NCBI RefSeq assembly: GCF_011075055.1
Contig: NC_058152.1
Span: 4,402,001 to 4,466,000 of the forward strand
DNA: 64,000 bases
From: Mangifera indica
Lineage: Eukaryota; Streptophyta; Magnoliopsida; Sapindales; Anacardiaceae
Direction of reading: 5' to 3'
The translations under genes were made by a program, and so were the position numbers. Below the pieces are notes generated by a model that saw only the letters and a program-made list of their open reading frames with translations, was not told the DNA's origin and did no database searches. Positions 1 through 12,299 of the stretch are shown here, one piece after another (positions within the stretch are counted from its first letter, which is position 1; each line of letters opens with the position of its first letter).

Positions 1-484
1 TTTGAGATCATATCCGAGTTGTTAATCTAAAAGAGTTAACTGAAATACATGTTTTTTGTTAACTAATCGTAAGGAAAGACAAATAATTAATACTACAACG
101 AATATTTAAATAATTAATTTGATATTTTTGGTTGTCAATGATCAATCGTAGTTCCAATGGTGGATGTAACCGTAGACCAATGTTTGTTTAATTGATTATT
201 TTGCTAAATTTTGATTTACTGTTTTTAATTATAATTCGCATTCAATTCAAAACCCTCTCTTATTTCCTTGTTTTGATTGATTTGAGACGACGTACTAATT
301 GGAACTCTTCGAGGGAATGATCTCTATTTTCTTTTACTATATTTTTATTGCAAGAATTTAAAATTTTAATTTGGGTGTCGACGACAACACTTACCAACGA
401 GATATATTTTTTATTTATAATAACACAACGATATCCTGACACTTCACCAAATAGAGTTTGGTTGCAATGTCTTTAACTCATTCA

Positions 485-843
485 GAGATCCTAACTCTTC
501 ATGAAGCCAATGGAGAATGCATATGGTTATGATTTGTCATCCATCATATTCAAAATATATGCAGTTTTCCTTCTATAACAGACACTTCTTCCATATTATA
601 CGAAGGCAATAAAACATGTATTGTCTAAATTAGAGGTGGATATATTAAAGGAAACAAAACCAAACATATTTCACCAAAGTTTTTTTACACTTATGAGCTC
701 CAGCAGAGCAGAAAGATTGATGTCAAGCAAATAAAATTCAGTGAGAATCTTGCAAATTTGTTCATCAAGACATTATTGATATTAACATTTGAAAATTTTG
801 TGTATAACCTCAGTATGTGGCGGCTTAACAAACAACCAAATTA
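485..843 (+). pseudogene. Ty1/copia RNase H C-terminal remnant
   Basis: One reading frame from about 485 to 843 matches the end of a plant Ty1/copia polyprotein. It reads CIWL, then an LYEGNKTCIV-like stretch, then the hallmark block YIKGNKTKHISPKFFYT (copia: TKHISPKFF), and SENLANLFIKTL (copia: NLADLFTKALP). The family role is the RNase H domain that degrades the RNA template in reverse transcription. Two in-frame stops (TGA near 530, TAA near 627) break it, and the D of the ADLFTK motif is N. The upstream polyprotein lies outside the window or is lost. The frame, the conserved block and the LTR-like DNA that follows make the family call firm. Confidence 0.8.
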
Positions 844-1434
844 GTTTCACTTCAAAGAGAGGGAGAATTCATCAGGGAAAACATTTATTAAAGGGAGCAA
901 GGTTTTTAAGTTCATCACATTTTGGACAAAATATGCACTGTACTCTTTTTTCTTTCACTAAATTTTGTCCTATTGATTTTTCCTAGTAAGGTTTTTAATG
1001 AGACAGTTTAAGCACGTCCAACCACACTTTATAAGACATTAAATAATTATGTTTCTTCGTTTTGGTTTTTATCCTATTGAGTTTTTTTTTAGTAAAATTA
1101 ATATAATTATCTGTAAGTGATAAAAATTCAAAAAGAAGTATTGTATGTGTGGTGGATTTTCAGTAAAGTTTGAAAATGTGATGTGAATGCATTCAATAAA
1201 AGAAGAAAACAAGCAGTAAAATTGAAAAAATTGGTGAGAAGGCATTAAATGAATATGCAGGCTGGTAGGAGCATTTCCCTCAATAAATACCCCTCCCCTT
1301 TTGTAATTTGAGCATCCGGATCACACATAAAAAATACTCCTCTCAATTCTTTCTTCAAGTCTCCTTTATCTTCCTTACTCAATTCTTCCTTAATTTCTTT
1401 ATCTTTCAATATTTGTTTAATTAAATTTACAACA
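844..1434 (+). mobile_element. Ty1/copia 3' untranslated region and 3' LTR remnant
   Basis: Downstream of the RNase H remnant comes the usual copia trailer: a purine-rich AGAGAGGGAGAA near 855 and a tract around 940-1010 typical of the 3' end of these elements. Next is an LTR-like segment with a TATA-like AATAAATACCCC near 1281, followed by a pyrimidine-rich leader. It ends in TTTACAACA at about 1434. The 5' edge of the LTR is not clear; I place it between about 1010 and 1170. No second LTR is visible because the element begins off the left edge. Confidence 0.6.
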
Positions 1435-4034
1435 CATCCTACTTTTTTTGGCGTAAATAATCAAAATTTGAGGATATTTTATGTGGTTAATAATTAAAAT
1501 AAACACATTTTTTGTGATAATTATTTTCTAAAATATAAAAATACTAAGTACCATATATCTTAAGCTTAAGGTTTCTATTTTCCAATCAATTTTCACATTT
1601 AAATTTATAAAATTACTTATTTATTTTGTATGGTTTAAAATTTTCTGGAATTTTTTTTTATTTTTCAATTATTCTCAAATGATATAATGTCCAAAAGGTA
1701 GCATACAGATAAGGTGGGACGACCCTCTATTGGATGAAATTAAATTGCGACAATTAATGTAAGTAGTGACCATACCACATGACACCCTTTTCCTTTTTTA
1801 GTTTTGATTACAAAATATTACCAAATTATGTATTATTTCCCAGACACAAACTGATCTAATACAAAATTATTCCTGTTCAAAAATCAGGATGATAATGATA
1901 TATTATATAATTAGACTAGAACAATGTTACGTGTTTATATTTCTTATATACAAATTTGAATATAAAGATAATATATCATCATATGAATGAGTATTATTTT
2001 ATTTTTAATTTAAAATTATCTAATTATATGACAATAAATCATTTATGAAAAGCTTAGTTAGTAAAAAGATGAATTATTTGTGTTCCTATTTAATTTGTAT
2101 TCTAAACACGTTGTTCTGAATTTTTGAACTCAAAACGAATTATTAACCAGAACATTTATGAAAAATGTTAAAATTATGTTTGACATTATCTTATTTTTAG
2201 AAACGTATTATTAACGATATATTATATTAAATCCGTATATACATAATTCATATTTTTTTTATATTTGAATTTTATAATTATTTTTTATAAACATATTTTT
2301 TAATATTTAATATATTATACTTATGTAATTTTCGTATTTTTTTCTATTTTCATATTCACTAAAGGTAAGTCTAATAAAATTGCCCGGTTGTTGAAAATAA
2401 TACGTTAAGAGAGTGTTTTTTGAAGATAGATTACTTAAAATATTATTAAATATAAATGATTATTATTTTTAATAAAATTAAGTAAAAATAGATAGATATA
2501 AATAATTATTATATTTGGTTAACTATAATAAAATAATATTAGTAAATTATTTTTCTTAAATTTCTTTTAATATAATTATTATTAAATATTATTTATTATA
2601 TTAATTAAAAATAAATTTATTTTTATCTTAAAAAATTAATAAATTATAATATAATTATAATAAAATTTAAAATAATATTGATAACTTTTTAATACTTTAA
2701 GTGAAGATAAGAATTAGATTACTATCTATATTATTTATCATATTATCATTGATAATAAAAAATTATTATAATATTTTATTATTAATAAATTAAATAAAAT
2801 AATATAAATAATAAAAAATAAATTATTAAAATATTCTTTTAAATTCCCGAACCAATCAGCCCTAAAAAAACATTTTGGTAACTGGTTTTTAACGTTTGTA
2901 TTTTAACTGAAAAATTAAATGAATGGAAATGAAAAGTTATTCAATTAGAATCACAAGTCTGAAAAGTAAAAGCTGGTTGAACATGTGAAGGCTCCACGCA
3001 TCTAAAATCTACGCCATTCACTTGGCAGTAAAGCAGTCAGAGTTTCAGGATGTCGTACACGACAAACTCATCCATACTATATATTTTTAATGGCTAAATT
3101 ACTAATACCCACCCAACTTTTTGTGAAATACTTCTAACCTTTTAAATTTGAAAACTGATTTTTTCATCCAGATTTATTAAATTTGTTAAAAAAAATTTCA
3201 AAATTTGAAAAAACTTTCAAATTATATAATATCTTACTCTAAAAGCTATATTAAATATTCTGTACTCATAATTTATATTAATTGAAATTAAAAATAATAA
3301 AAAATATCACTAATACAAACATAGATAAAAATATCAATAATATATAACTGTATATTTTGGGTGATTGTAATTTTTTTAAAATATTAAAGATGAAAGCAAA
3401 AATTTTAAAAGATTTTGGAAATTAAAAAAATTGGAAATCTTTTTAAAATTTTTAAATAATAATTATACCCAAAAAAAAGTTGAACAAAATATAACTAATT
3501 AAATATGTAAATATCATTTTTCAAACTATTAGGGCTACAAAAGTCTCTACAATATATAAAGTGAATATGTAATTTGTTAAATAAGATCATTTGTCTCAAA
3601 TTATTTTTATGAAATAACATTAATACCCTTGCAAAGTTGTTTACAACTTTGTCTAGTATGGGTGTTATTGTAATCTTTTAACTCTTGCAAATAAAATGAT
3701 AGTTAATTATGCTCATATTATAATGTTTGACATAATTATCCCCTATTAAAACTAGCCGTTAACTTTTTCAGATGATTTGGAATTTTGGTATATATATATA
3801 TTTATACATATTATCATATAATTAAATAATTTTAATAAATATAAAATAATATTTAATTATATAATAATATATAAATTTATATATTTAAATAAATATATAT
3901 AATATTATTTTACATCTTTTATATTTATTTATACAATAAAAAAGGGTTGAATGACATTGCTCGTAACAAATTTTCCTAATTATTCAGAATTTATTTTTTT
4001 ATTTTATCTTAGAAATTCAGTGCTTTGTGTGATG
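1435..4034. other. A/T-rich intergenic DNA without recognised gene
   Basis: Mostly A/T sequence, extremely so at 2380-2830, with no open frame of convincing composition. Apart from one A/T miniature element at about 1916-2050, I see nothing to annotate. Confidence 0.5.
1916..2050. repeat. A/T-rich miniature element, copy 1
   Basis: Carries the family core TTTTTAATTTAAAATTATC flanked by ATATCATCATATGAATGAG and an inverted counterpart ATTATATGACAATAAATCAT. The left edge has the AACAATGTTACGTG end also seen, in variant form, in later copies. Confidence 0.6.
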
Positions 4035-4264
4035 CACGTGTGAGGTGCGGCACTTTTTAACATTCCATGGTTGAATGGGAATCCAATATTCAAAGGAAAC
4101 TGTTGTGTTGACATCGCCACGTCCATGTCAGCCGTTATCTTCCGGTCATCCATACAACTACCGCTGCCAAATCCCCCGCCACGTCACCTGTGCCTTCACA
4201 TAGCTATCCGAGGTTTAAGCCCCCCCGACCCCACCGATAGAAAAATATCTTCGCTTACGTCACC
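4035..4264. promoter_or_regulatory. GC-richer island with four ACGT-core motifs
   Basis: Within very A/T-rich DNA this island contains CACGTG (G-box, 4035-4040), CCACGTCC (4117-4124), GCCACGTCACC (4178-4188) and TTACGTCACC (4255-4264). ACGT-core motifs are binding sites of plant bZIP and bHLH factors. No gene is recognisable downstream on either strand, so this may be an old promoter fragment or a promoter for a transcript I cannot see. The short ORF overlapping it (4071-4379) does not resemble a known protein. Confidence 0.3.
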
Positions 4265-4369
4265 TTCAAATTTTTCAATAAAATATGACCACAATTTATT
4301 TAAAAAACAGTTTTTTCTTTTTAGTGTAATAAGAATTACTAAAAAAATAAAATTGATTTATTATTTGAA

Positions 4370-6000
4370 GAACCAATAACAAAATCAGAAATTGATTTGA
4401 TAAAAAAGGTGATTTGGTTCAATTAATGATAGAATTAGTTGATCAACGGTCAAATCAATTAATTATTAAAAAAATAATATTAAAAAGTTTATATAATTTA
4501 TTATTAAATATATAATTTGATTTATTTAATATTAAAATAAGTAAAATTTAATGATATATTTTTTTAAATATGATAAACAAAGTTTTGATTCAAATTTTTT
4601 AATAAATTTTAAAAAAAATCAAAATTTTATATTAATTAAACCAAATCTATTTTTAAATATAATTTAATCAATTTAATTAATAATTGATAATTTAACTAAT
4701 TTGACTAATCAATCAGATCCAATTTTTAACCGGAAGGTCGCTTTTTTGAAAACCGACCAGACCATGTGAAAACATTGTTTTCCATTTATTCATTTTAATT
4801 TTAATTTTTGTCCTTTTTTAAATAATTAGAAAATATTTATAATCAAGAAGGTAGTTTTTCTTTTTGGGATGTTGTTTTGTGACATCTCTGAGCCGAAAAT
4901 GATGTCTTTGGAGATAAAATACCGTGTTTAACAGGCTGTATTTTTTTTTATTGGCAAGCTCAAATTAAGCGTCTGAATTTGGAAAAAATAGACCGGATCA
5001 TCAACTACCCAATACCATTTAATAAATTATAAATATTCCGTCAATATCAGAATATTTAAATAATTTTATTTATTTATCAGACCATAAGAGTAAAAATTGT
5101 GATAATGTTATCAATGACCCTATAAAGAGAGGTTCAATTTAAAATATATAAAATTTTAAATAATAAAATTATTAAATGTTAATAATTTATTTTTTCATTA
5201 ATTATAAATAATAAAAAATAAAATTTTATAAATAAATAATTAAAAATTTTCATAAATATAACAGAGATTCAAATTTGTTAAATTATAATGTTTAACAAGT
5301 TTTGATAACCCTTCTAATTTTGTTATTATTATATTTTTATATTAATTTTTTAAGATAAAAATATTTTTATTTTTAATTAATATAATAAATAATATGATAT
5401 ACATTTTATAATAATTATACCTAAGGACAATTATGTAAAATCATGTACTAGAAATTTCTTATTATTTTCTATTAAGCATAATAATTATTTATATCAACTA
5501 ATTTTTATTAAATATTATTAAATATAATAATAATTTATATTTAATAATCTTTTAAATAATTTATATTTAAATAATTTTTTAATTTTAATAATAAAGTATT
5601 ATCTAAACTGGACATAATATAAAAATATGATATTATTTTTATTTTTATTCTAAAATAGAGTAAAGCTCATTACCAGAAAATAAAATTTTTATTTTTCAAT
5701 TTAAAAAATGATAATGTTTTTGAAAAATAATATATTTCTGTTTATAAATATAGTCCACGGCGCCACGCCTTGTACCACTAGCCTATGAGAAGACTGTGGG
5801 CCGACACCACAAGGGTGTTTTTTTTTTCAATTAAAAATTTAGTCAAATATTTACTTTGTTTAGACCATTCGTCTTTATTTTGATTCATGGTTGATTTTAT
5901 TTTTTTTTAATCTCTTTGGCAAACAGAGTATTGATGCAAAGCACTAACTTTGGCATACATTTTTAATGGTGAATAAAATGATAATTTCGTCCTTTTATTT
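4370..6000. other. A/T-rich intergenic DNA
   Basis: The segment 4380-4760 ends in a TTTTTAACCGGAAGGTCG stretch resembling the ACCGG-containing repeat at 53.0-53.6 kb, but I could not establish clean ends. From 4770 to 6000 nothing is recognisable. Confidence 0.35.
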
Positions 6001-6330
6001 TATTCCTAACTGTGTTATAATTTATACATATTTTAAATATACAGATTATATATAAATATATAATTAATTGTATTTTATTTTTAATTGAAAATTATCAAAT
6101 TATAAAACAACATATTATCTATGTATATAAATTATATAATAAAATTATGTGTATTTATTTTTTGTATATAATTTATGTACATAAATAAAGTGTCATTATG
6201 TAATTGAATATTTCTTTATCATATGGTAACACATATTTTAAAATCATCTAATTATATGATGACACATAACTGTGTATATGAATTGTGTACCAAAATAGGT
6301 ACACATAGCATTGCTCATAAATTGTGTATA
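6000..6330. repeat. A/T-rich miniature element, copy 2 (composite)
   Basis: At least one complete unit plus a partial one. The terminus GTACACATAGCATTGCTC near 6300 and the near-palindromic TAATTATATGATGACACAT mark the family. Core TTTTTAATTGAAAATTATC near 6089. Confidence 0.5.
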
Positions 6331-6359
6331 AAAAATATATACACATAATTTTATTACTT

Positions 6360-6555
6360 TATTATTCATATAAGAGTAATATTATGTGTATTTATTTTAA
6401 TTATATAAATATGTACATACTTATATATGTTATTATATGAGTGAATATTATTTTATTTTTAATTTAAAATTATTTAAATACGTGATAGTGACATATATCA
6501 AATGTATATTAATTTATATATTTAAAATAAATATATATAATTTTATTATTTACAG
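6360..6555. repeat. A/T-rich miniature element, copy 3
   Basis: Starts AGAGTAATATTATGTGTA and carries TTTTTAATTTAAAATTATT near 6455. It ends in a run of ATATATATAATTTTATTATT. It adjoins copy 2, so elements of this family have inserted next to or into one another here. Confidence 0.55.
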
Positions 6556-6864
6556 TATATGGAGAAGAAAAGATCAAAAACTTATGAAATAAAAATTGAA
6601 ACGAGGAATAATACCGTTATAAATATTTGTGGATGTGCATGAATAAAAATTGTGAAGGAAGATAACCCAAACCGCATTTTCTTCCTCTTCTTTCATTTTC
6701 TCCTGCCCGCAAAATAATGGCCACTCGCTCCATGTCACCATCCCTTTAATTAAGCTGATCCTACTTACCTTTATTCCAAATTTCAATTCTTATTCAACAA
6801 AAAATTATGCAAAAATACAAGCAGTCATATTTGGTCAATCAACGACACCTTGCTTTTTTAATTG

Positions 6865-7345
6865 CCCAAAGGACTTATTCGTTCATTGTATTTCTAAATT
6901 AATATTTATTAAATATTAAAAATTTAAATACTTAATTGTGAATTGTTAAAATTAATAGAATCAGTTAAGTTTCAGAAAGATAAATTATTATTTAACTAAT
7001 AATATATTAAAAATAATAAAATATTATTCATTTTCTTTTTAGGTTTTAAAAACTAACAATTATTTCAGGATTAAACTTTGAAATATTATAATTCTCCTTT
7101 GGAGTTTTTTTCTTTTTTTTTCTTCCCTTTTTTTGACGTTGTAACCAATCAGCTTCTCTCTTCCTCTCCTTTTTTAAGTTGAAAATCAGACAAAAAAATG
7201 TCTTTATCACAGGATAAAGATGAATCAATAATATTAATTGTTTCCGTTGATTTTAATAGTTTTTAGGTGAATAGTTAAGTTTTTAATAATTGATGATGCC
7301 AATTTGGTAATATAATAAACTTTGGGTGCGAACAAGTCCTTTTCG
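6865..7345. mobile_element. Mutator-like terminal-inverted-repeat element, decayed
   Basis: The left end reads CCAAAGGACTTATTCGTTC and the right end, read inward, AAAAGGACTTGTTCGCACCC. Both continue into related sequence with AACTTAA and GTTAAAA blocks. The middle holds the TTTTAAAAACTAACAATT segment shared with the elements at 18.9, 20.1, 21.2 and 38 kb. No transposase is visible. I see no clear target-site duplication here. Confidence 0.4.
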
Positions 7346-7881
7346 CATTTTTATTTTCGTTTGAAAATTCTAACGTTGAATCATTTAAGCTTGAGAATAA
7401 TATTTACGTTTTGAACATTGAATTCGATGGCGGAATTATTCATCTGTTAACGTAAAGTAAAACACTGTTTTGCAGAAACAAATGGGCACCAAACCGGTGA
7501 ATAAGAAACACTAGGGGAGGAAACACGAATCAAAATCTGAAATTTCCTTCTTTTCTTTTTTTGACAGCAGTGATGTAGATGGTAAGCTTCAGAGTTACAC
7601 TACACATGCATGATCCCATTTCACATGAGGCCTCATTGAAACCAATAAAATTAAAAAAAAAAAAAAGTTTCTAAAAAAATGGGTGGCAATAAAAATTGAA
7701 GAGAAAGAAACCAGGGGAGGGAGCATGTGGTAGAGGCTAGATGCTGATGCCTTTTTTCCTGGAGTAGTGATTCTGATAGCGACAACGATGGCGCCGATCA
7801 GTAATAAGATTTAGCATGAGATCGGTTGGCATGGTGTGGTGAGGATTTGTCGGCTTTAAGGGGAGGTGGGTTGTGTTTCTC
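7346..7881. other. Intergenic DNA of more mixed composition, no gene recognised
   Basis: Less A/T-rich than its surroundings, with poly-A at about 7652-7665. No open frame on either strand resembles a known protein. Confidence 0.3.
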
Positions 7882-8700
7882 GAAGAAATAAAAGACACAA
7901 CTTCCAAACTCGGGGGAAATTAAAAGGATGTTCAAGCCCGGATGGATTTCAGGAGTGTGACAATGAAGGGGACCATATATATAAAAATTATTTTTTAAAT
8001 AATATTTTAAAATTAAATTTATGAAATCGATTATTAAATTTAAAATTTTATTTATTTAATATAATTAATTTGATTTTTAAAAAAATAATTTAACCTAAGT
8101 AAAATGCTTCGTTATCCAAAAAAAAAAGTCCACATGGTTGGTTTTTGAGTTAATATAGCCTGGAATTGGCTTATCCCAACATTAATTTCTCTATATAAAT
8201 TTTCTAACACTTGACCATGTTTGTTAGCAGTCTATTTTGGGTATTGTGTTATTTATATTAACCGAAGAAATAAAAGCGACAACTCTCCAACTCGGGGGAA
8301 ATTAAAAGGATATTCAAGTCTCATGAATTCTATTAATGACGACGAAAGAGATTTATATATAAGAAAATATGAATTTAAATATTTTCTGATGATATTTTAA
8401 AATTAAACTTTTGATTTATTTAATATAGTAGTAATATGACTGATTACAGAATCCAAAATTTTATGATTCAATCTCAAAAAATAGTTCGATTTAGATAAAA
8501 TTTCTCGTTACCTATATAAAAAAAAAAAGAGAGAGAGAAAGAGATTGAATTTCAATCAATCTAGATTGTTGGTTTTTGAATTAATTTAGCCTGGACTTGA
8601 CTCATCCCAACATTAATTTTTATATATAAAATTTCAAAGACTTGACCATGCTTGTTAGCGTTCCATTTTGGGCGTTGTATCATTAATATTCATCGACTAG
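7882..8700. repeat. Tandem duplication, two units of about 0.4 kb
   Basis: GAAGAAATAAAAG starts at 7882 and again at 8274. Both are followed by CTCGGGGGAAATTAAAAGGAT, a variable A/T stretch, GTTGGTTTTTGA, CCCAACATTAATTT, and finally CTTGACCATG with CTATTTTGGG or CCATTTTGGG. The two copies differ by many substitutions and small indels, so the duplication is old. Confidence 0.75.
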
Positions 8701-9280
8701 CTTAATGGTTCACATTGACATTTATGGATTGCTTTGCTTTTGCAAGTTTTGAATTGTTCTTTTTTTTTTTTTTTTAATTGTCTCCGGGGAATTTACTTTG
8801 TTGACCCAAATTAAAAATAATCAACTTTTGAATATTTTAAAAGAAAGAAAAGGAAACTAAAGAAAGAGTAGAAAAGCATAGTGAATTAAAGGAGAATGGT
8901 AAAATTTGTTAAAATTTATTTACCTGATATAATAATTATGAAATTAATTACTGAATTCAGAATTTAACTTATTCAATATAATTAATTTCGTTCTAAAAAA
9001 ATGTGATTCAAATAAAATTTATCATTATATAAATAAGATGACATTAAGTTATGTCGTTGTTATAATTATATTAACGAATTTATTTATTCAAATCTTCTCC
9101 ACTCATTTTCGACACTGACCATTTTAGAAAATTCAGTAGCGTAAGCCCATAGAAGAAACGTTTCAAACGAGTACTGGAGACTCTGTAATATTCATTCACC
9201 TTATCCCTCCAATTATGTAACAAAATTTTTGTGAGTTTGTGCCTCGAGTTGCGGAGGAAGTAACCAGAAAATTAGAACTT

Positions 9281-9347
9281 CGCCCGACGTGAGGCTCCAT
9301 GACCACAAGGTTAACAACCGTGTGCTTTACGACTGAGCTAGACGGGC
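9281..9347 (-). pseudogene. tRNA-Lys-like pseudogene or SINE head
   Basis: Read on the minus strand, it begins GCCCGTCTAGCTCAGTCG, which matches the acceptor stem and A box of plant tRNA-Lys(CUU). It continues with TTAACCTTGTGGTCATGG as in tRNA-Lys, and the 3' end GTCGGGCG can still pair with the 5' end. It is 67 nt instead of 73 and has lost bases in the D loop and T arm. The T-loop consensus GGTTCGA is now GGAGCCTC. The anticodon loop reads TTGTTAA, giving GTT instead of CTT. It is either a decayed tRNA gene or the tRNA-derived head of a SINE. Confidence 0.55.
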
Positions 9348-10330
9348 TTTTATGGAGGACACATATGTATATACAACCATTAAAATGAAGTTCACAAACA
9401 TATACACTACTCATATTGACACTTTCGCTTCACCAAATTAGATGAGGTAAACGACCATGCCAGCCCGTATCAATTGGACACGGTCCCAAAAAAATCATAG
9501 TATGTGTTGAGGTCTCACAAGAAGGTTAAATAATATAAACAAAACACAATAAAAGAGAAAGTACCCATATAACATTAACAACTTCGTAGTTATTTTTTCT
9601 AAATTTTTACTATAAATATCATAGTGATTTTCTTCCATTCTTCATAGCGCACACTATTATCTTCGATTCTCTATCAACTCATTCAATTAAATCTATCCAT
9701 AGGCCATGTTGAGGGGTTGCCAAAAAGGATATTAAGATAAAATGTCTTACAAATCTTCAAATAAAATAACAAATAATATGATAAAGTGTTACTTACTTGA
9801 ATTAAGATGATTTTGATGCAATATTTTTTTTTTTATGATTTTGAATTGATTTTAAAATAAAAATAGGAACGAAAATAAGTTTAACAGGCTAAGGTTTTTA
9901 AGGATAAGGATGTACATAAAACATATATTAAGTTGAGACCTTGGATGTATCTATGCAACACATAAAAGTGGGTTAATATTGTAAAACTTGATTTAAAAAA
10001 AAGTTAAATGAACAAAAAAATTAGCTCCAAATCGATGAGTTAAGATTCAAACTTTATTTTAAAATAATTTTATATTAGATTTGATCTAAATCAATTTAAC
10101 TAAGATGTTCAAATCAATTCAAACTAACTTGTTTTATAAAAACAAAATCAATGCTTATTTTGAACTTTAACCTATTAAATCAAAGTTTAAACAACGCAGA
10201 TATAATCCAACTCTAGTAACAACGACCTTGCATCGATGAGAAACATTTAGCCCCCCTTACGCATAACTGAATTGGATAACACAAACATGATATAGAAAAA
10301 AAAAATTAAACCCAGTTTATTCGTAAAATA
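9348..10330. other. Intergenic DNA, nothing recognised
   Basis: No coding potential seen on either strand beyond short chance frames. Confidence 0.35.
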
Positions 10331-10470
10331 ATATTATATACACAAATAATAAATATAAACTTGTGTATAAATGATGACATATCATCGTATGATTAAATAT
10401 TATTTTATTTCTAATTATTATTTATACATAAGTTTGTATTCTTTATTTAAACATATAGTTTTATAGTAAT
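10330..10470. repeat. A/T-rich miniature element, copy 4 (degenerate)
   Basis: Contains GACATATCATCGTATGATTA followed by AATATTATTTTATTTCTAAT. The second half of the palindrome is shortened. Confidence 0.45.
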
Positions 10471-11009
10471 TCATACAAACATTTTTGTGAATTGATTTGA
10501 CCAATCAATTTTTTTTTTCCCTTCACCGTTGTAAAAGATCAAGATTTATCCAATTAATTTGTGCCTAATCGACTTCTAAACCCTTCACCTTGGTTCATCT
10601 CCAAAAGCAAAATTTCTGAGTTAATTTAAATATTATTATCTATTCAGCAACAAAAAGTAATCAATGTCATGAATTTTTTTGATGAGTTAATATGTTGAGA
10701 AATTATATTAAACAATGCTATTTTAACCCCAAAACTAAAACTAAAAACTGATATTTTTAACTTTCTCTTTTGACAATACCATATTTTGGCTTCGATTGAT
10801 CTATTAACAAAAATACATTTAAATATAAATAAAACACTTTTTATCTTCACTCAATCTCTATATTGACTTCATTATTCACTCTATCTCTTCATTTTCGTTT
10901 GATTCTTTATCTTCAGTGGATCTTGTCATTTTTACCGAATCTCCTTATTTTCACTTTATCTCTACATTGATGTGTTTTCAAATTTAAGATGTATAATATT
11001 ATTCTACCT

Positions 11010-11295
11010 TGACTTTAAATTCAAAATATAAGGTTTATATACTAAGCTTGTGTTTTCTAGCTGAAACTTATGAATTCAATCACATTCCAAGTTTCGATTA
11101 AAAAAAACATAGGGTAGGAGGAAGAAAAAGGTTGGTAGAAAGGGATATTAGTCGAATCACAATGTTTCGATCGAATTCAACCATGGGCAAAATCATATGT
11201 TCCTTAAGTTTGGAGTTAAAATATGGGGTTTAAGTACTAAACCTACATATTTTAGCTGAAACCCATGGATTTGGCCAAATTTCAAGTTTTAGTAC
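11010..11295. repeat. Two diverged direct repeats of about 90 bp
   Basis: A block with AAGGTTTATATACTAAGC and CTAGCTGAAACTTATG (about 11010-11100) recurs as GGGGTTTAAGTACTAAACC and TTAGCTGAAACCCATGG (about 11205-11295). This suggests a small local duplication about 195 bp apart. Confidence 0.5.
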
Positions 11296-11599
11296 TAGAA
11301 AATGAAGAAGAAGTTGACCAAAAGTAAAGTGTCAATTATGAAGTTTTGACTAGATAAAACCGAATTGATCAAATTTGATTGAATTTGATCAACATCCTCT
11401 TTTTTGACTAAATTTTGATAATTTTATATGTCATATTTTCGTCAAATCCTACAAAACTTAGAGTTTTGACCAACTATATTTAAAAATGTATCAGAATTAT
11501 ATTAAAACAATATATATTCGACCAACTTCTTACAAAAATGGTTTTGTTTCTTGGATATTGTCTAAACCAAAACTTTGTGATTGCCCTCTATGCTTAGAT

Positions 11600-12105
11600 A
11601 CTTTCTATTTCAGGTAATTTGGATCACATTTGCTACATTCTTGCATCTAAAGAAAATATGTACAATAGAGAAAGCAGTCAATGTAAAAAGCTATTCATGC
11701 AAGTTGGTTAAAATTTCATGAGCAATGAGCCAACTGTGTTCCATCTCATCGAACTTTATCTCGCCAAACTATTTTTGTATACATCTAGATGTCAAGTAGG
11801 TGATTTTGACTCAATGTTCTTGAATTTCACTTTATCTTTCTCTCACGTGAATGAATCTCTTGTAAAAGATAGTGGAATTTAGCAACATTAAGTCAATCCA
11901 CCTACTCACTTGGCAAACAATCTGGACAAGAAATGGTTTGGCAGGATTGAGTTTAGTAAGATGGATTGTGACTGTCTCATAGCTCATGGTACATCAAACA
12001 ACTTGTAGAGTTGGTTTTTTTTACACTAAGCGATTCTTGTCAGTACACATTTATTGTAAATGCAAGAATGTTCCAAAGATTATCCAAATTACTTGAAATA
12101 TAAAA
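11600..12105. repeat. Near-palindromic foldback, about 500 bp
   Basis: The left arm begins CTATTTCAGGTAATTTGG (about 11605). The reverse complement of the right arm begins ATATTTCAAGTAATTTGG (right edge about 12102). Correspondence continues inward through CATTCTTGCAT, GCAAGTTG/ACAAGTTG, CATGAGC, GCCAAAC and CAAGTAGGTGATTTTGAC to a centre near 11855. By eye the arms of about 240 bp are roughly 70% alike. No protein-coding frame spans it. Its transcript would fold into one long imperfect hairpin. It could be a foldback miniature element or a young MIRNA-like locus. Confidence 0.65.
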
Positions 12106-12129
12106 ATTGTGAAGGGCTTTAAGCAAAGA

Positions 12130-12290
12130 GTAAAATTATGTGCATTAACAGTGAATACTAATTTATGTTTTAACAATGATGTGTCACTATATAACTGGAT
12201 ATTAGTTTTTTTTAATTTAAAATTATATAATTATATAATGATACAATATTATTAGTATACAAATAAATATTCATTATTAATACAAATAGT
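12130..12290. repeat. A/T-rich miniature element, copy 5
   Basis: Core TTTTTTTAATTTAAAATTAT near 12210 between CACTATATAACTGGATATTAG and ATTATATAATGATACA. It lies immediately beside the foldback at 11.6-12.1 kb. Confidence 0.55.
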
Positions 12291-12299
12291 TCTATTGTT

